Shown in pieces: positions 11,201 through 24,900 of a stretch of DNA of 64,000 nt (the first letter of the stretch is position 1; each line of letters opens with the position of its first letter). Both the position numbers and the translations under genes were made by a program. Below the pieces are notes generated by a model. That model did no database searches. It was not told the origin of the DNA and worked only from the letters and a program-made list of their open reading frames with translations. Source of the stretch: Nematostella vectensis (taxonomy: Eukaryota > Cnidaria > Anthozoa > Actiniaria > Edwardsiidae); assembly GCF_932526225.1 (NCBI RefSeq), contig NC_064045.1:16054442-16118441 (forward strand), read 5' to 3'.

Positions 11201-13151
11201 TTACTTTTAATACTATTGGTATCGTAAACTATCCCAAGCAAAGTCAACATCGGACTGGAGGTTACATTCGGGAAAAGCTTCAGGGTTACATTCGGGAATT
11301 TGTTTTACGAGTGTAACCTCCAAAAGGTTACAATCAATAATTTTTTTTCCGAATGTAAATTCCAAAAAGTAACATTAGGAAAAATAAAACAGTATACTCG
11401 GAAAAAAAGGTATATCAATCTATCGAGCGCTATGCTCTATGTTAGAATCTACTTAATCAAGTTATCCAAGGAATCTAGTTAGTTCTTGTGCGCATAAAAT
11501 ATGTACAGGATCCTGAACAAAGCATGAGCACATCAAAGATGCTGAGAGTACATAAAAATGTCCCTATACCTTCTTTTTATGTCATGACACACCAAGAACA
11601 GTATAATTAAGTATCGATATTTAAAAAAAAATAATAAAGAAAAACAAAATAGGCTATCAGCGGGAATCGAACCCGGGTCGCTGCGTTAGTAGTCAAGTGC
11701 CCGCAACGAAAGACTAACGTGGCATTGATGAAGGGAATAGTAATGAAAATTACTTTTAATACTATTGGTATCGTAAACTATCCCAAGCAAAGTCAACATC
11801 GGACTGGAGGTTACATTCGGGAAAAGCTTCAGGGTTACATTCGGGAATTTGTTTTACGAGTGTAACCTCCAAAAGGTTACAATCAATAATTTTTTTTCCG
11901 AATGTAAATTCCAAAAAGTAACATTAGGAAAAATAAAACAGTATACTCGGAAAAAAAGGTATATCAATCTATCGAGCGCTATGCTCTATGTTAGAATCTA
12001 CTTAATCAAGTTATCCAAGGAATCTAGTTAGTTCTTGTGCGCATAAAATATGTACAGGATCCTGAACAAAGCATGAGCACATCAAAGATGCTGAGAGTAC
12101 ATAAAAATGTCCCTATACCTTCTTTTTATGTCATGACACACCAAGAACAGTATAATTAAGTATCGATATTTAAAAAAAAATAATAAAGAAAAACAAAATA
12201 GGCTATCAGCGGGAATCGAACCCGGGTCGCTGCGTTAGTAGTCAAGTGCCCGCAACGAAAGACTAACGTGGCATTGATGAAGGGAATAGTAATGAAAATT
12301 ACTTTTAATACTATTGGTATCGTAAACTATCCCAAGCAAAGTCAACATCGGACTGGAGGTTACATTCGGGAAAAGCTTCAGGGTTACATTCGGGAATTTG
12401 TTTTACGAGTGTAACCTCCAAAAGGTTACAATCAATAATTTTTTTTCCGAATGTAAATTCCAAAAAGTAACATTAGGAAAAATAAAACAGTATACTCGGA
12501 AAAAAAGGTATATCAATCTATCGAGCGCTATGCTCTATGTTAGAATCTACTTAATCAAGTTATCCAAGGAATCTAGTTAGTTCTTGTGTGCATAAAATAT
12601 GTACAGGATCCTGAACAAAGCATGAGCACATCAAAGATGCTGAGAGTACATAAAAATGTCCCTATACCTTCTTTTTATGTCATGACACACCAAGAACAGT
12701 ATAATTAAGTATCGATATTTAAAAAAAAAATAAAGAAAAAAAAATAGGCTATCAGCGGGAATCGAACCCGGGTCGCTGCGTTAGTAGTCAAGTGCCCGCA
12801 ACGAAAGACTAACGTGGCATTGCTGAAGGGAATCGTAATGAAAATTACTTTTAATACTATTGGTATCGTAAACTATCCCAAGCAAAGTCAACATCGGACT
12901 GGAGGTTACATTCGGGAAAAGCTTCAGGGTTACATTCGGGAATTTGTTTTACGAGTGTAACCTCCAAAAGGTTACAATCAATAATTTTTTTTCCGAATGT
13001 AAATTCCAAAAAGTAACATTAGGAAAAATAAAACAGTATACTCGGAAAAAAAGGTATATCAATCTATCGAGCGCTATGCTCTATGTTAGAATCTACTTTA
13101 TCAAGTTCTCCAAGGAATCTAGTTAGTTCTTGTGCGCATAAAATATGTACA
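8237..13151. repeat. 9-monomer higher-order repeat, copy 2 (4.915 kb)
   Basis: Units 16-24 repeat units 7-15 with only scattered differences. The match ends inside the last unit: copy 1 has GCTTTAGGG near 8009 where copy 2 has GCTTCAGGG near 12924, and copy 2 then carries TTTATCAAGTTCTCC, shared with the following unit. The right edge therefore falls between the tRNA-like module and the hairpin. Confidence 0.9.
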
Positions 13152-16100
13152 GGATCCTGAACAAAGCATGAGCACATCAAAGATGCTGAGAGTACATAAA
13201 AATGTCCCTATACCTTCTTTTTATGTCATGACACACCAAGAACAGTATAATTAAGTATCGATATTTAAAAAAAAATAATAAAGAAAAACAAAATAGGCTA
13301 TCAGCGGGAATCGAACCCGGGTCGCTGCGTTAGTAGTCAAGTGCCCGCAACGAAAGACTAACGTGGCATTGATGAAGGGAATAGTAATGAAAATTACTTT
13401 TAATACTATTGGTATCGTAAACTATCCCAAGCAAAGTCAACATCGGACTGGAGGTTACATTCGGGAAAAGCTTCAGGGTTACATTCGGGAATTTGTTTTA
13501 CGAGTGTAACCTCCAAAAGGTTACAATCAATAATTTTTTTTCCGAATGTAAATTCCAAAAAGTAACATTAGGAAAAATAAAACAGTATACTCGGAAAAAA
13601 AGGTATATCAATCTATCGAGCGCTATGCTCTATGTTAGAATCTACTTTATCAAGTTCTCCAAGGAATCTAGTTAGTTCTTGTGCGCATAAAATATGTACA
13701 GGATCCTGAACAAAGCATGAGCACATCAAAGATGCTGAGAGTACATAAAAATGTCCCTATACCTTCTTTTTATGTCATGACACACCAAGAACAGTATAAT
13801 TAAGTATCGATATTTAAAAAAAAATAATAAAGAAAAACAAAATAGGCTATCAGCGGGAATCGAACCCGGGTCGCTGCGTTAGTAGTCAAGTGCCCGCAAC
13901 GAAAGACTAACGTGGCATTGATGAAGGGAATAGTAATGAAAATTACTTTTAATACTATTGGTATCGTAAACTATCCCAAGCAAAGTCAACATCGGACTGG
14001 AGGTTACATTCGGGAAAAGCTTCAGGGTTACATTCGGGAATTTGTTTTACGAGTGTAACCTCCAAAAGGTTACAATCAATAATTTTTTTTCCGAATGTAA
14101 ATTCCAAAAAGTAACATTAGGAAAAATAAAACAGTATACTCGGAAAAAAAGGTATATCAATCTATCGAGCGCTATGCTCTATGTTAGAATTTACTTAATC
14201 AAGTTATCCAAGGAATCTAGTTAGTTCTTGTGTGCATAAAATATGTACAGGATCCTGAACAAAGCATGAGCACATCAAAGATGCTGAGAGTACATAAAAA
14301 TGTCCCTATAACTTCTTTTTATGTCATGACACACCAAGAACAGTATAATTAAGTATCGATATTTAAAAAAAAAATAAAGAAAAAAAATAGGCTATCAGCG
14401 GGAATCGAACCCGGGTCGCTGCGGTAGTAGTCAAGTGCCCGCAACGAAAGACTAACGTGGCATTGCTGAAGGGAATTGTAATGAAAATTACTTTTAATAC
14501 TATTGGTATCGTAAACTATCCCAAGCAAAGTCACCATCGGACTGGAGGTTACATTCGGGAAAAGCTATAGGGTTACATTCGGGAATTTGTTTTACGAGTG
14601 TAACCTCCAAAAGGTTACAATCGATAATTTTTTTTTCCGAATGTAAATTCCAAAAAGTAACATTAGGAAAAATAAAACAGTATACTCGGAAAAAAAGGTA
14701 TATCAATCTATCGAGAGCTATGCTCTATGTTAGAATCTACTTAATCAAGTTATCCAAGGAATCTAGTTAGTTCTTGTGTGCATAAAATATGTACAGGATC
14801 CTGAACAAAGCATGAGCACATCAAAGATGCTGAGAGTACATCAAAATGTCCCTATACCTTCTTTTTATGTCATGACACACCAAGAACAGTATAATTAAGT
14901 ATCGATATTTAAAAAAAAAATAAAGAAAAAAAATAGGCTATCAGCGGAAATCGAACCCGGGTCGCTGCGGTAGTAGTCAAGTGCCCGCAACGAAAGACTA
15001 ACGTGGCATTGCTGAAGGGAATTGTAATGAAAATTACTTTTAATACTATTGGTATCGTAAACTATCCCAAGCAAAGTCACCATCGGATTGGAGGTTACAT
15101 TCGGGAAAAGCTTCAGGGTTACATTCGGGACTTTGTTTTACGAGTGTAACCTCCAAAAGGTTACAATCAATAATTTTTTTCCGAATGTAAATTCCAAAAA
15201 GTAACATTAGGAAAAATAAAACAGTATACTCGGAAAAAAAGGTATATCAATCTATCGAGCGCTATGCTCTATGTTAGAATCTACTTAATCAAGTTATCCA
15301 AGGAATCTAGTTAGTTCTTGTGTGCATAAAATATGTACAGGATCCTGAACAAAGCATGAGCACATCAAAGATGCTGAGAGTACATAAAAATGTCCCTATA
15401 CCTTCTTTTTATGTCATGACACACCAAGAACAGTATAATTAAGTATCGATATTTAAAAAAAAATAATAAAGAAAAACAAAATAGGCTATCAGCGGGAATC
15501 GAACCCGGGTCGCTGCGTTAGTAGTCAAGTGCCCGCAACGAAAGACTAACGTGGCATTGCTGAAGGGAATTGTAATGAAAATTACTTTTAATACTATTGG
15601 TATCGTAAACTATCCCAAGCAAAGTCACCATCGGACTGGAGGTTACATTCGGGAAAAGCTTTAGAGTTACATTCGGGAATTTGTTTTACAAGTGTAACCT
15701 CCAAAAGGTTACAATCTATAATTTTTTTTCCGAAGGTAAATTCCAAAAAGTAACATTAGGAAAAATAAAACAGTATTCTCGGAAAAAAAGGTATATCAAT
15801 CTATCGAGCGCTATGCTCTATGTTAGAATCTACTTAATCAAGTTATCCAAGGAATCTAGTTAGTTCTTGTGTGCATAAAATATGTACAGGATCCTGAACA
15901 AAGCATGAGCACATCAAAGATGCTGAGAGTACATAAAAATGTCCCTATACCTTCTTTTTATGTCATGACACACCAAGAACAGTATAATTAAGTATCGATA
16001 TTTAAAAAAAAATAATAAAGAAAAACAAAATAGGCTATCAGCGGGAATCGAACCCGGGTCGCTGCGTTAGTAGTCAAGTGCCCGCAACGAAAGACTAACG

Positions 16101-18629
16101 TGGCATTGCTGAAGGGAATTGTAATGAAAATTACTTTTAATACTATTGGTATCGTAAACTATCCCAAGCAAAGTCACCATCGGACTGGAGGTTACATTCG
16201 GGAAAAGCTTTAGAGTTACATTCGGGAATTTGTTTTACAAGTGTAACCTCCAAAAGGTTACAATCTATAATTTTTTTTCCGAAGGTAAATTCCAAAAAGT
16301 AACATTAGGAAAAATAAAACAGTATTCTCGGAAAAAAAGGTATATCAATCTATCAATCGCTATGCTCTATGTTAGAATCTACTTAATCAAGTTATCCAAG
16401 GAATCTAGTTAGTTCTTGTGTGCATAAAATATGTACAGGATCCGGAACAAAGCATGAGCACATCAAAGATGCTGAGAGTACATAAAAATGTCCCTATACC
16501 TTCTTTTTATGTCATGACACAACAAGAACAGTATAATTAAGTATCGATATTTAAAAAAAAAATAAAGAAAAAAAAAATAGGCTATCAGCGGGAATCGAAC
16601 CCGGGTCGCTGCGGTAGTAGTCAAGTGCCCGCAACGAAAGACTAACGTGGCATTGCTGAAGGGAATTGTAATGAAAATTACTTTTAATACTATTGGTATC
16701 GTAAACTATCCCAAGCAAAGTCACCATCGGACTGGAGGATACATTCAGGAAAAGCTTTAGGGTTACATTCGGGAATTTGTTTTACGAGTGTAACCTCCAA
16801 AAGGTTACAATCGATAATTTTTTTTCCGAATGTAAATTCCAAAAAGTAACATTAGGAAAAATAAAACAGTATACTCGGAAAAAAAGGTATATCAATCTAT
16901 CGAGCGCTATGCTCTATGTTAGAATCTACTTAATCAAGTTATCCAAGGAATCTAGTTAGTTCTTGTGTGCATAAAATATGTACAGGATCCTGAACAAAGC
17001 ATGAGCACATCAAAGATGCTGAGAGTACATAAAAATGTCCCTATACCTTCTTTTTATGTCATGACACACCAAGAACAGTATAATTAAGTATCGATATTTA
17101 AAAAAAAAATAAAAAAAAAAAAATAGGCTATCAGCGGGAATCGAACCCGGGTCGCTGCGGTAGTAGTCAAGTGCCCGCAACGAAAGACTAACGTGGCATT
17201 GCTGAAGGGAATTGTAATGAAAATTACTTTTAATACTATTGGTATCGTAAACTATCCCAAGCAAAGTCACAATCGGACTGGAGGTTACATTCGGGAAAAG
17301 CTTCAGGGTTACATTCGGGAATTTGTTTTACGAGTGTAATCTCCAAAAGGTTACAATCAATAATTTTTTTCCGAATGTAAATTCCAAAAAGTAACATTAG
17401 GAAAAATAAAACAGTATACTCGGAAAAAAAAGTATATCAATCTATCGAGCGCTATGCTCTATGTTAGAATCTACTTAATCAAGTTATCCAAGGAATCTAG
17501 TTAGTTCTTGTGTGCATAAAATATGTACAGGATCCTGAACAAAGCATGAGCACATCAAAGATGCTGAGAGTACATAAAAATGTCCCTATACCTTCTTTTT
17601 ATGTCATGACACACCAAGAACAGTATAATTAAGTATCGATATTTAAAAAGAAATAATAAAGAAAAACAAAATAGGCTATCAGCGGGAATCGAACCCGGGT
17701 CGCTGCGTTAGTAGTCAAGTGCCCGCAACGAAAGACTAACGTGGAATTGCTGAAGGGAATTGTAATGAAAATTACTTTTAATACTATTGGTATCGTAAAC
17801 TATCCCAAGCAAAGTCACCATCGGACTGGAGGTTACATTCGGGAAAAGCTATAGGGTTACATTCGGGAATTTGTTTTACGAGTGTAACCTCCAAAAGGTT
17901 ACAATCGATAATTTTTTTTTTCCGAATGTAAATTCCAAAAAGTAACATTAGAAAAAATAAAACAGTATACTCGGAAAAAAAGGTATATCAATCTATCGAG
18001 AGCTATGCTCTATGTTAGAATCTACTTAATCAAGTTATCCAAGGAATCTAGTTAGTTCTTGTGTGCATAAAATATGTACAGGATCCTGAACAAAGCATGA
18101 GCACATCAAAGATGCTGAGAGTACATAAAAATGTCCCTATACCTTCTTTTTATGTCATGACACACCAAGAACAGTATAATTAAGTATCGATATTTAAAAA
18201 AAAATAATAAAGAAAAACAAAATAGGCTATCAGCGGGAATCGAACCCGGGTCGCTGCGTTAGTAGTCAAGTGCCCGCAACGAAAGACTAACGTGGCATTG
18301 CTGAAGGGAATTGTAATGAAAATTACTTTTAATACTATTGGTATCGTAAACTATCCCAAGCAAAGTCACCATCGGACTGGAGGTTACATTCGGGAAAAGC
18401 TTTAGAGTTACATTCGGGAATTTGTTTTACGAGTGTAACCTCCAAAAGGTTACAATCTATAATTTTTTTTCCGAAGGTAAATTCCAAAAAGTAACATTAG
18501 GAAAAATAAAACAGTATACTCGGAAAAAAAGGTATATCAATCTATCGAGCGCTATGCTCTATGTTAGAATCTACTTAATCAAGTTATCCAAGGAATCTAG
18601 TTAGTTCTTGTGTGAATAAAATATGTACA
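13152..18629. repeat. Mixed monomers, units 25-34
   Basis: Units 25 and 26 are close copies of the units at 11508 and 12057 and share TGCGCATAA and GAATAGTAATG. The following units mix GCTGCGGTAG and GCTGCGTTAG types without a clear longer period. Two units (14250 and 17530 marks) share a GCTATAGGG hairpin loop and a GAGAGCTATGCTC change. No gene or unrelated insert is visible. Confidence 0.8.
15340..16437. repeat. Near-identical adjacent monomer pair
   Basis: Units 29 and 30 are each 549 bp and share private changes: TTTACAAGTGTAACC, CCGAAGGTAAATTCC, GCTTTAGAGTTAC and TATTCTCGG. They differ mainly at TATCGAGCGC versus TATCAATCGC. This is a recent single-monomer duplication. The unit marked 18081 shares GAAGGTAAATTCC and GCTTTAGAG but not the other changes. 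Confidence 0.8.
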
Positions 18630-21600
18630 GGATCCTGAACAAAGCATGAGCACATCAAAGATGCTGAGAGTACATCAAAATGTCCCTATACCTTCTTTTT
18701 ATGTCATGACACACCAAGAACAGTATAATTAAGTATCGATATTTAAAAAAAAAATAAAGAAAAAAAAATAGGCTATCAGCGGGAATCGAACCCGGGTCGC
18801 TGCGTTAGTAGTCAAGTGCCCGCAACGAAAGACTAACGTGGCATTGCTGAAGGGAATTGTAATGAAAATTACTTTTAATACTATTGGTATCGTAAACTAT
18901 CTCAAGCAAAGTCACCATCGGACTGGAGGTTACATTCGGGAAAAGCTTCAGGGTTACATTCGGGAATTTGTTTTACGAGTGTAACCTCCAAAAGGTTACC
19001 ATCGATAATTGTTTTTCCGAATGTAAATTCCAAAAAGTAACATTAGGGAAAATAAAACAGTATACTCGGAAAAAAAGGTATATCAATCTATCGAGCGCTA
19101 TGCTCTATGTTAGAATCTACTTAATCAAGTTATCCAAGGAATCTAGTTAGTTCTTGTGTGCATAAAATATGTACAGGATCCTGAACAAAGCATGAGCACA
19201 TCAAAGATTCTGAGAGTACATAAAAATGTCCCTATACCTTCTTTTTATGTCATGACACACCATGAACAGTATAATTAGGTATCGATATTTAAAAAAAAAT
19301 AAAGAAAAAAAAATAGGCTATCAGCGGGAATCGAACCCGGGTCGCTGCGGTAGTAGTCAAGTGCCCGCAACGAAAGACTAACGTGGCATTGCTGAAGGGA
19401 ATTGTAATGAAAATTACTTTTAATACTATTGGTATCGTAAACTATCCCAATCAAAGTTACCATCGGACTGGAGGTTACATTCGGGAAGAGCTTCAGGGTT
19501 ACATTCGGGAATTTGTTTTACGAGTGTAACCTCCAAAAGGTTACAATCGATAATTTTTTTTCCGAATGTAAATTCCAAAAAGTAACATAAGGAAAAATAA
19601 AACAGTATACTCGGAAAAAAGGTATATCAATCTATCGAGCGCTATGCTCTATGTTAGAATCTACTTAATCAAGTTATCCAAGGAATCTAGTTAGTTCTTG
19701 TGTGCATAAAATATGTACAGGATCCTGAACAAAGCATGAGCACATCAAAGATTCTGAGAGTACATAAAAATGTCCCTATACCTTCTTTTTATGTCATGAC
19801 ACACCAAGAACAGTATAATTAAGTATCGATATTTAAAAAAAAAATAAAGAAAAAAAAATAGGCTATCAGCGGGAATCAAACCCGGGTCGCTGCGTTAGTA
19901 GTCATGTGCCCGCAACGAAAGACTAACTTGGCATTGCTGAAGGGAATTGTAATGAAAATTACTTTTAATACTATTGGTATCGTAAACTATCCCAAGCAAA
20001 GTCACCATCGGACTGGAGGTTACATTCGGGAAAAGCTTTAGGGTTACATTCGGGAATTTGTTTTACGAGTGTAACCTCCAAAAGGTTACAATCGATAATT
20101 TTTTTTCGAATGTAAATTCCAAAAAGTAACATTAGGAAAAATAAAACAGTATACTCGGAAAAAAAGGTATATCAATCTATCGAGCGCTATGCTCTATGTT
20201 AGAATCTACTTAATCAAGTTATCAAAGGAATCTAGTTAGTTCTTGTGTGCATAAAATATGTACAGGATCCTGAACAAAGCATGAGCACATCAAAGATGCT
20301 GAGAGTACATCAAAATGTCCCTATACCTTCTTTTTATGTCATGACACAACAAGAACAGTATAATTAAGTATCGATATTTAAAAAAAAAAATAAAGAAAAA
20401 AAAATAGGCTATCAGCGGGAATCGAACCCGGGTCGCTGCGTTAGTAGTCAAGTGCCCGCAACGAAAGACTAACGTGGCATTGCTGAAGGGAATTGTAATG
20501 AAAATTACTTTTAATACTATTGGTATCGTAAACTATCTCAAGCAAAGTCACCATCGGACTGGAGGTTACATTCGGGAAAAGCTTCAGGGTTACATTCGGG
20601 AATTTGTTTTACGAGTGTAACCTCCAAAAGGTTACCATCGATAATTGTTTTTCCGAATGTAAATTCCAAAAAGTAACATTAGGGAAAATAAAACAGTATA
20701 CTCGGAAAAAAAGGTATATCAATCTATCGAGCGCTATGCTCTATGTTAGAATCTACTTAATCAAGTTATCCAAGGAATCTAGTTAGTTCTTGTGTGCATA
20801 AAATATGTACAGGATCCTGAACAAAGCATGAGCACATCAAAGATTCTGAGAGTACATAAAAATGTCCCTATACCTTCTTTTTATGTCATGACACACCATG
20901 AACAGTATAATTAAGTATCGATATTTAAAAAAAAATAATAAAGAAAAACAAAATAGGCTATCAGCGGGAATCGAACCCGGGTCGCTGCGTTAGTAGTCAA
21001 GTGCCCGCAACGAAAGACTAACGTGGCATTGCTGAAGGGAATTGTAATGAAAATTACTTTTAATACTATTGGTATCGTAAACTATCCCAATCAAAGTTAC
21101 CATCGGACTGGAGGTTACATTCGGGAAGAGCTTCAGGGTTACATTCGGGAATTTGTTTTACGAGTGTAACCTCCAAAAGGTTACAATCGATAATTTTTTT
21201 TCCGAATGTAAATTCCAAAAAGTAACATAAGGAAAAATAAAACAGTATACTCGGAAAAAAGGTATATCAATCTATCGAGCGCTATGCTCTATGTTAGAAT
21301 CTACTTAATCAAGTTATCCAAGGAATCTAGTTAGTTCTTGTGTGCATAAAATATGTACAGGATCCTGAACAAAGCATGAGCACATCAAAGATTCTGAGAG
21401 TACATAAAAATGTCCCTATACCTTCTTTTTATGTCATGACACACCAAGAACAGTATAATTAAGTATCGATATTTAAAAAAAAAATAAAGAAAAAAAAATA
21501 GGCTATCAGCGGGAATCAAACCCGGGTCGCTGCGTTAGTAGTCATGTGCCCGCAACGAAAGACTAACGTGGCATTGCTGAAGGGAATTGTAATGAAAATT

Positions 21601-21904
21601 ACTTTTAATACTATTGGTATCGTAAACTATCCCAAGCAAAGTCACCATCGGACTGGAGGTTACATTCGGGAAAAGCTTTAGGGTTACATTCGGGAATTTG
21701 TTTTACGAGTGTAACCTCCAAAAGGTTACAATCGATAATTTTTTTTCGAATGTAAATTCCAAAAAGTAACATTAGGAAAAATAAAACAGTATACTCGGAA
21801 AAAAAGATATATCAATCTATCGAGCGCTATGCTCTATGTTAGAATCTACTTAATCAAGTTATCAAAGAAATCTAGTTAGTTCTTGTGTGCATAAAATATG
21901 TACA
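18630..21904. repeat. Trimeric higher-order repeat, two copies (~1.64 kb each)
   Basis: Marks are 18630, 19176, 19720 | 20265, 20812, 21360. Paired units share private variants: ATAATTGTTTTTCCG with GGTTACCATCG (first), CCAATCAAAGTTACC with GGGAAGAGC (second), and GAATCAAACCC, GTCATGTGCCC and TTTTTTCGAATG (third). The second unit of copy 2 carries an AATAATAAAG A-tract absent from its partner, which looks like a short conversion patch. Confidence 0.88.
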
Positions 21905-24900
21905 GGATCCTGAACAAAGCATGAGCACATCAAAGATGCTGAGAGTACATAAAAATGTCCCTATACCTTTTTTTTATGTCATGACACACCATGAACAGTA
22001 TAATTAAGTATCGATATTTAAAAAAAATATAAAGAAAAAAAAATAGGCTATCAGCGGGAATCGAACCCGGGTCGCTGCGTTAGTAGTCAAGTGCCCGCAA
22101 CGAAAGACTAACGTGGCATTGCTGAAGGGAATTGTAATGAAAATTACTTTTAATACTATTGGTATCGTAAACTATCCCAAGCAAAGTCACCATCGGACTG
22201 GAGGTTACATTCGGGAAAAGCTTCAGGGTTACATTCGGGAATTTGTTTTACGAGTGTAACCTCCAAAAGGTTACAATCGATATTTTTTTTCCGAATGTAA
22301 ATTCCAAAAAGTAACATTAGGAAAATAAAACAGTATACTCGGAAAAAAAGCTATATCAATCTATCGAGCGCTATGCTTTATGTTAGAATCTACTTAATCA
22401 AGTTATCCAAGGAATCTAGTTAGTTCTTGTGTGCATAAAATATGTACAGGATCCTGAACAAAGCATGAGCACATCAAAGATTCTGAGAGTACATAAAAAT
22501 GTCCCTATACCTTCTTTTTATGTCATGACACACCAAGAACAGTATAATTAAGTATCGATATTTAAAAAAAAATAAAGAAAAAAAAATAGGCTATCAGCGG
22601 GAATCGAACCCGGGTCGCTGCGGTAGTAGTCAAGTGCCCGCAACGAAAGACTAACGTGGCATTGCTGAAGGGAATTGTAATGAAAATTACTGTTAATACT
22701 ATTGGTATCGTAAACTATCCCAAGCAAAGTCACCATCGGACTGGAGGTTACATTCGGGAAAAGCTTCAGGGTTACATTCGGGAATTTGTTTTACGAGTGT
22801 AACCTCCAAAAGGTTACAATCAATAATTTTTTTTCCGAATGTAAATTCCAAAAAGTAACATTAGGAAAAATAAAACAGTATACTCGGAAAAAAAGGTATA
22901 TCAATCTATCGAGCGCTATGTTCTATGTTAGAATCTACTTAATCAAGTTTTCCAAGGAATCTAGTTAGTTCTTGTGTGCATAAAATATGTACATGATCCT
23001 GAACAAAGCATAAGCACATCAAAAATGCTGCGAGTACATAAAAATGTCCCTATACCTTCTTTTTATGTCATGAATGACACACCAAGAACAGTATAATTAA
23101 GTATCGATATTTAAAAAAAAAATAAAGAAAAAAAAAAGGCTATCAGCGGGAATCGAACCCGGGTCGCTGCGGTAGTAGTCAAGTGCCCGCTCGAAAGACT
23201 AACGTGGCATTGCTGAAGGGAATTGTAATGAAAATTACTTTTAATACTATTGGTATCGTAAACTATCCAAAGCAAAGTCACCATCGGACTGGAGGTTACA
23301 TTCGGGAAAAGCTTCAGGGTTACATTCGGGAATTTGTTTTACGAGTGTAACCTCCAAAAGGTTACCATCGATAATTGTTTTTCCGAATGTAAATTCCAAA
23401 AAGTAACATTAGGAAAAATAAAACAGTATACTCGGAAAAAAAGGTATATCAATCTATCGAGCACTATGCTCTATTTTAGAATCTACTTAATCAAGTTATC
23501 CAAGGAATCTAGTTAGTTCTTGTGTGCATAAAATATGTACAGGATCCTGAACAAAGCATGAGCACATCAAAGATTCTGAGAGTACATAAAAATGTCCCTA
23601 TACCTTCTTTTTATGTCATGACACACCATGAACAGTATAATTAAGTATCGATATTTAAAAAAAAATAAAGAAAAAAAACTAGGCTATCAGCGGGAATCGA
23701 ACCCGGGTCGCTGCGTTAGTAGTCAAGTGCCCGCAACGAAAGACTAACGTGGCATTGCTGAAGGGAATTGTAATGAAAATTACTTTTAATACTATTGGTA
23801 TCGTAAACTATCCCAAGCAAAGTCACCATCGGACTGGAGGTTACATTCGGGAATTTGTTTTACGAGTGTAACCTCCAAAAGGTTACAATCGATATTTTTT
23901 TTCCGAATGTAAATTCCAAAAATAACATTAGGAAAATAAAACAGTATACTCGGAAAAAAAGGTATATCAATCTATCGAGCGCTATGCTCTATGTTAGAAT
24001 CTACTTAATCAAGTTATCCAAGGAATCTAGTTAGTTCTTGTGTGCATAAAATATGTACAGGATCCTGAACAAAGCATGAGCACATCAAAGATGCTGAGAG
24101 TACATAAAATGTCCCTATACCTTCTTTTTATGTCATGACACACCATGAACAGTATAATTAAGTATCGATATTTAAAAAAAAAATAAAGAAAAAAAAATAG
24201 GCTATCAGCTGGAATCGAACCCGGGTCGCTGCGTTAGTAGTCAAGTGCCCGCAACGAAAGACTAACGTGGCATTGCTGAAGGGAATTGTAATGAAAATTA
24301 CTTTTAATACTATTGGTATCGTAAACTATCCCAAGCAAAGTCACCATCGGACTGGAGGTTACATTCGGGAAAAGCTTCAGGGTTACATTCGGGAATTTGT
24401 TTTACGAGTGTAACCTCCAAAAGGTTACAATCGATATTTTTTTTCCGAATGTAAATTCCAAAAAGTAACATTAGGAAAATAAAACAGTATACTCGGAAAA
24501 AAAGCTATATCAATCTATCGAGCGCTATGCTTTATGTTAGAATCTACTTAATCAAGTTATCCAAGGAATCTAGTTAGTTCTTGTGTGCATAAAATATGTA
24601 CAGGATCCTGAACAAAGCATGAGCACATCAAAGATTCTGAGAGTACATAAAAATGTCCCTATACCTTCTTTTTATGTCATGACACACCAAGAACAGTATA
24701 ATTAAGTATCGATATTTAAAAAAAAAAAAAATAGGCTATCAGCGGGAATCGAACCCGGGTCGCTGCGTTAGTAGTCAAGTGCCCGCAACGAAAGACTAAC
24801 GTGGCATTGCTGAAGGGAATAGTAATGAAAATTACTTTTAATACTATTGGTATCGTAAACTATCCCAAGCAAAGTCACCATCGGACTGGAGGTTACATTC

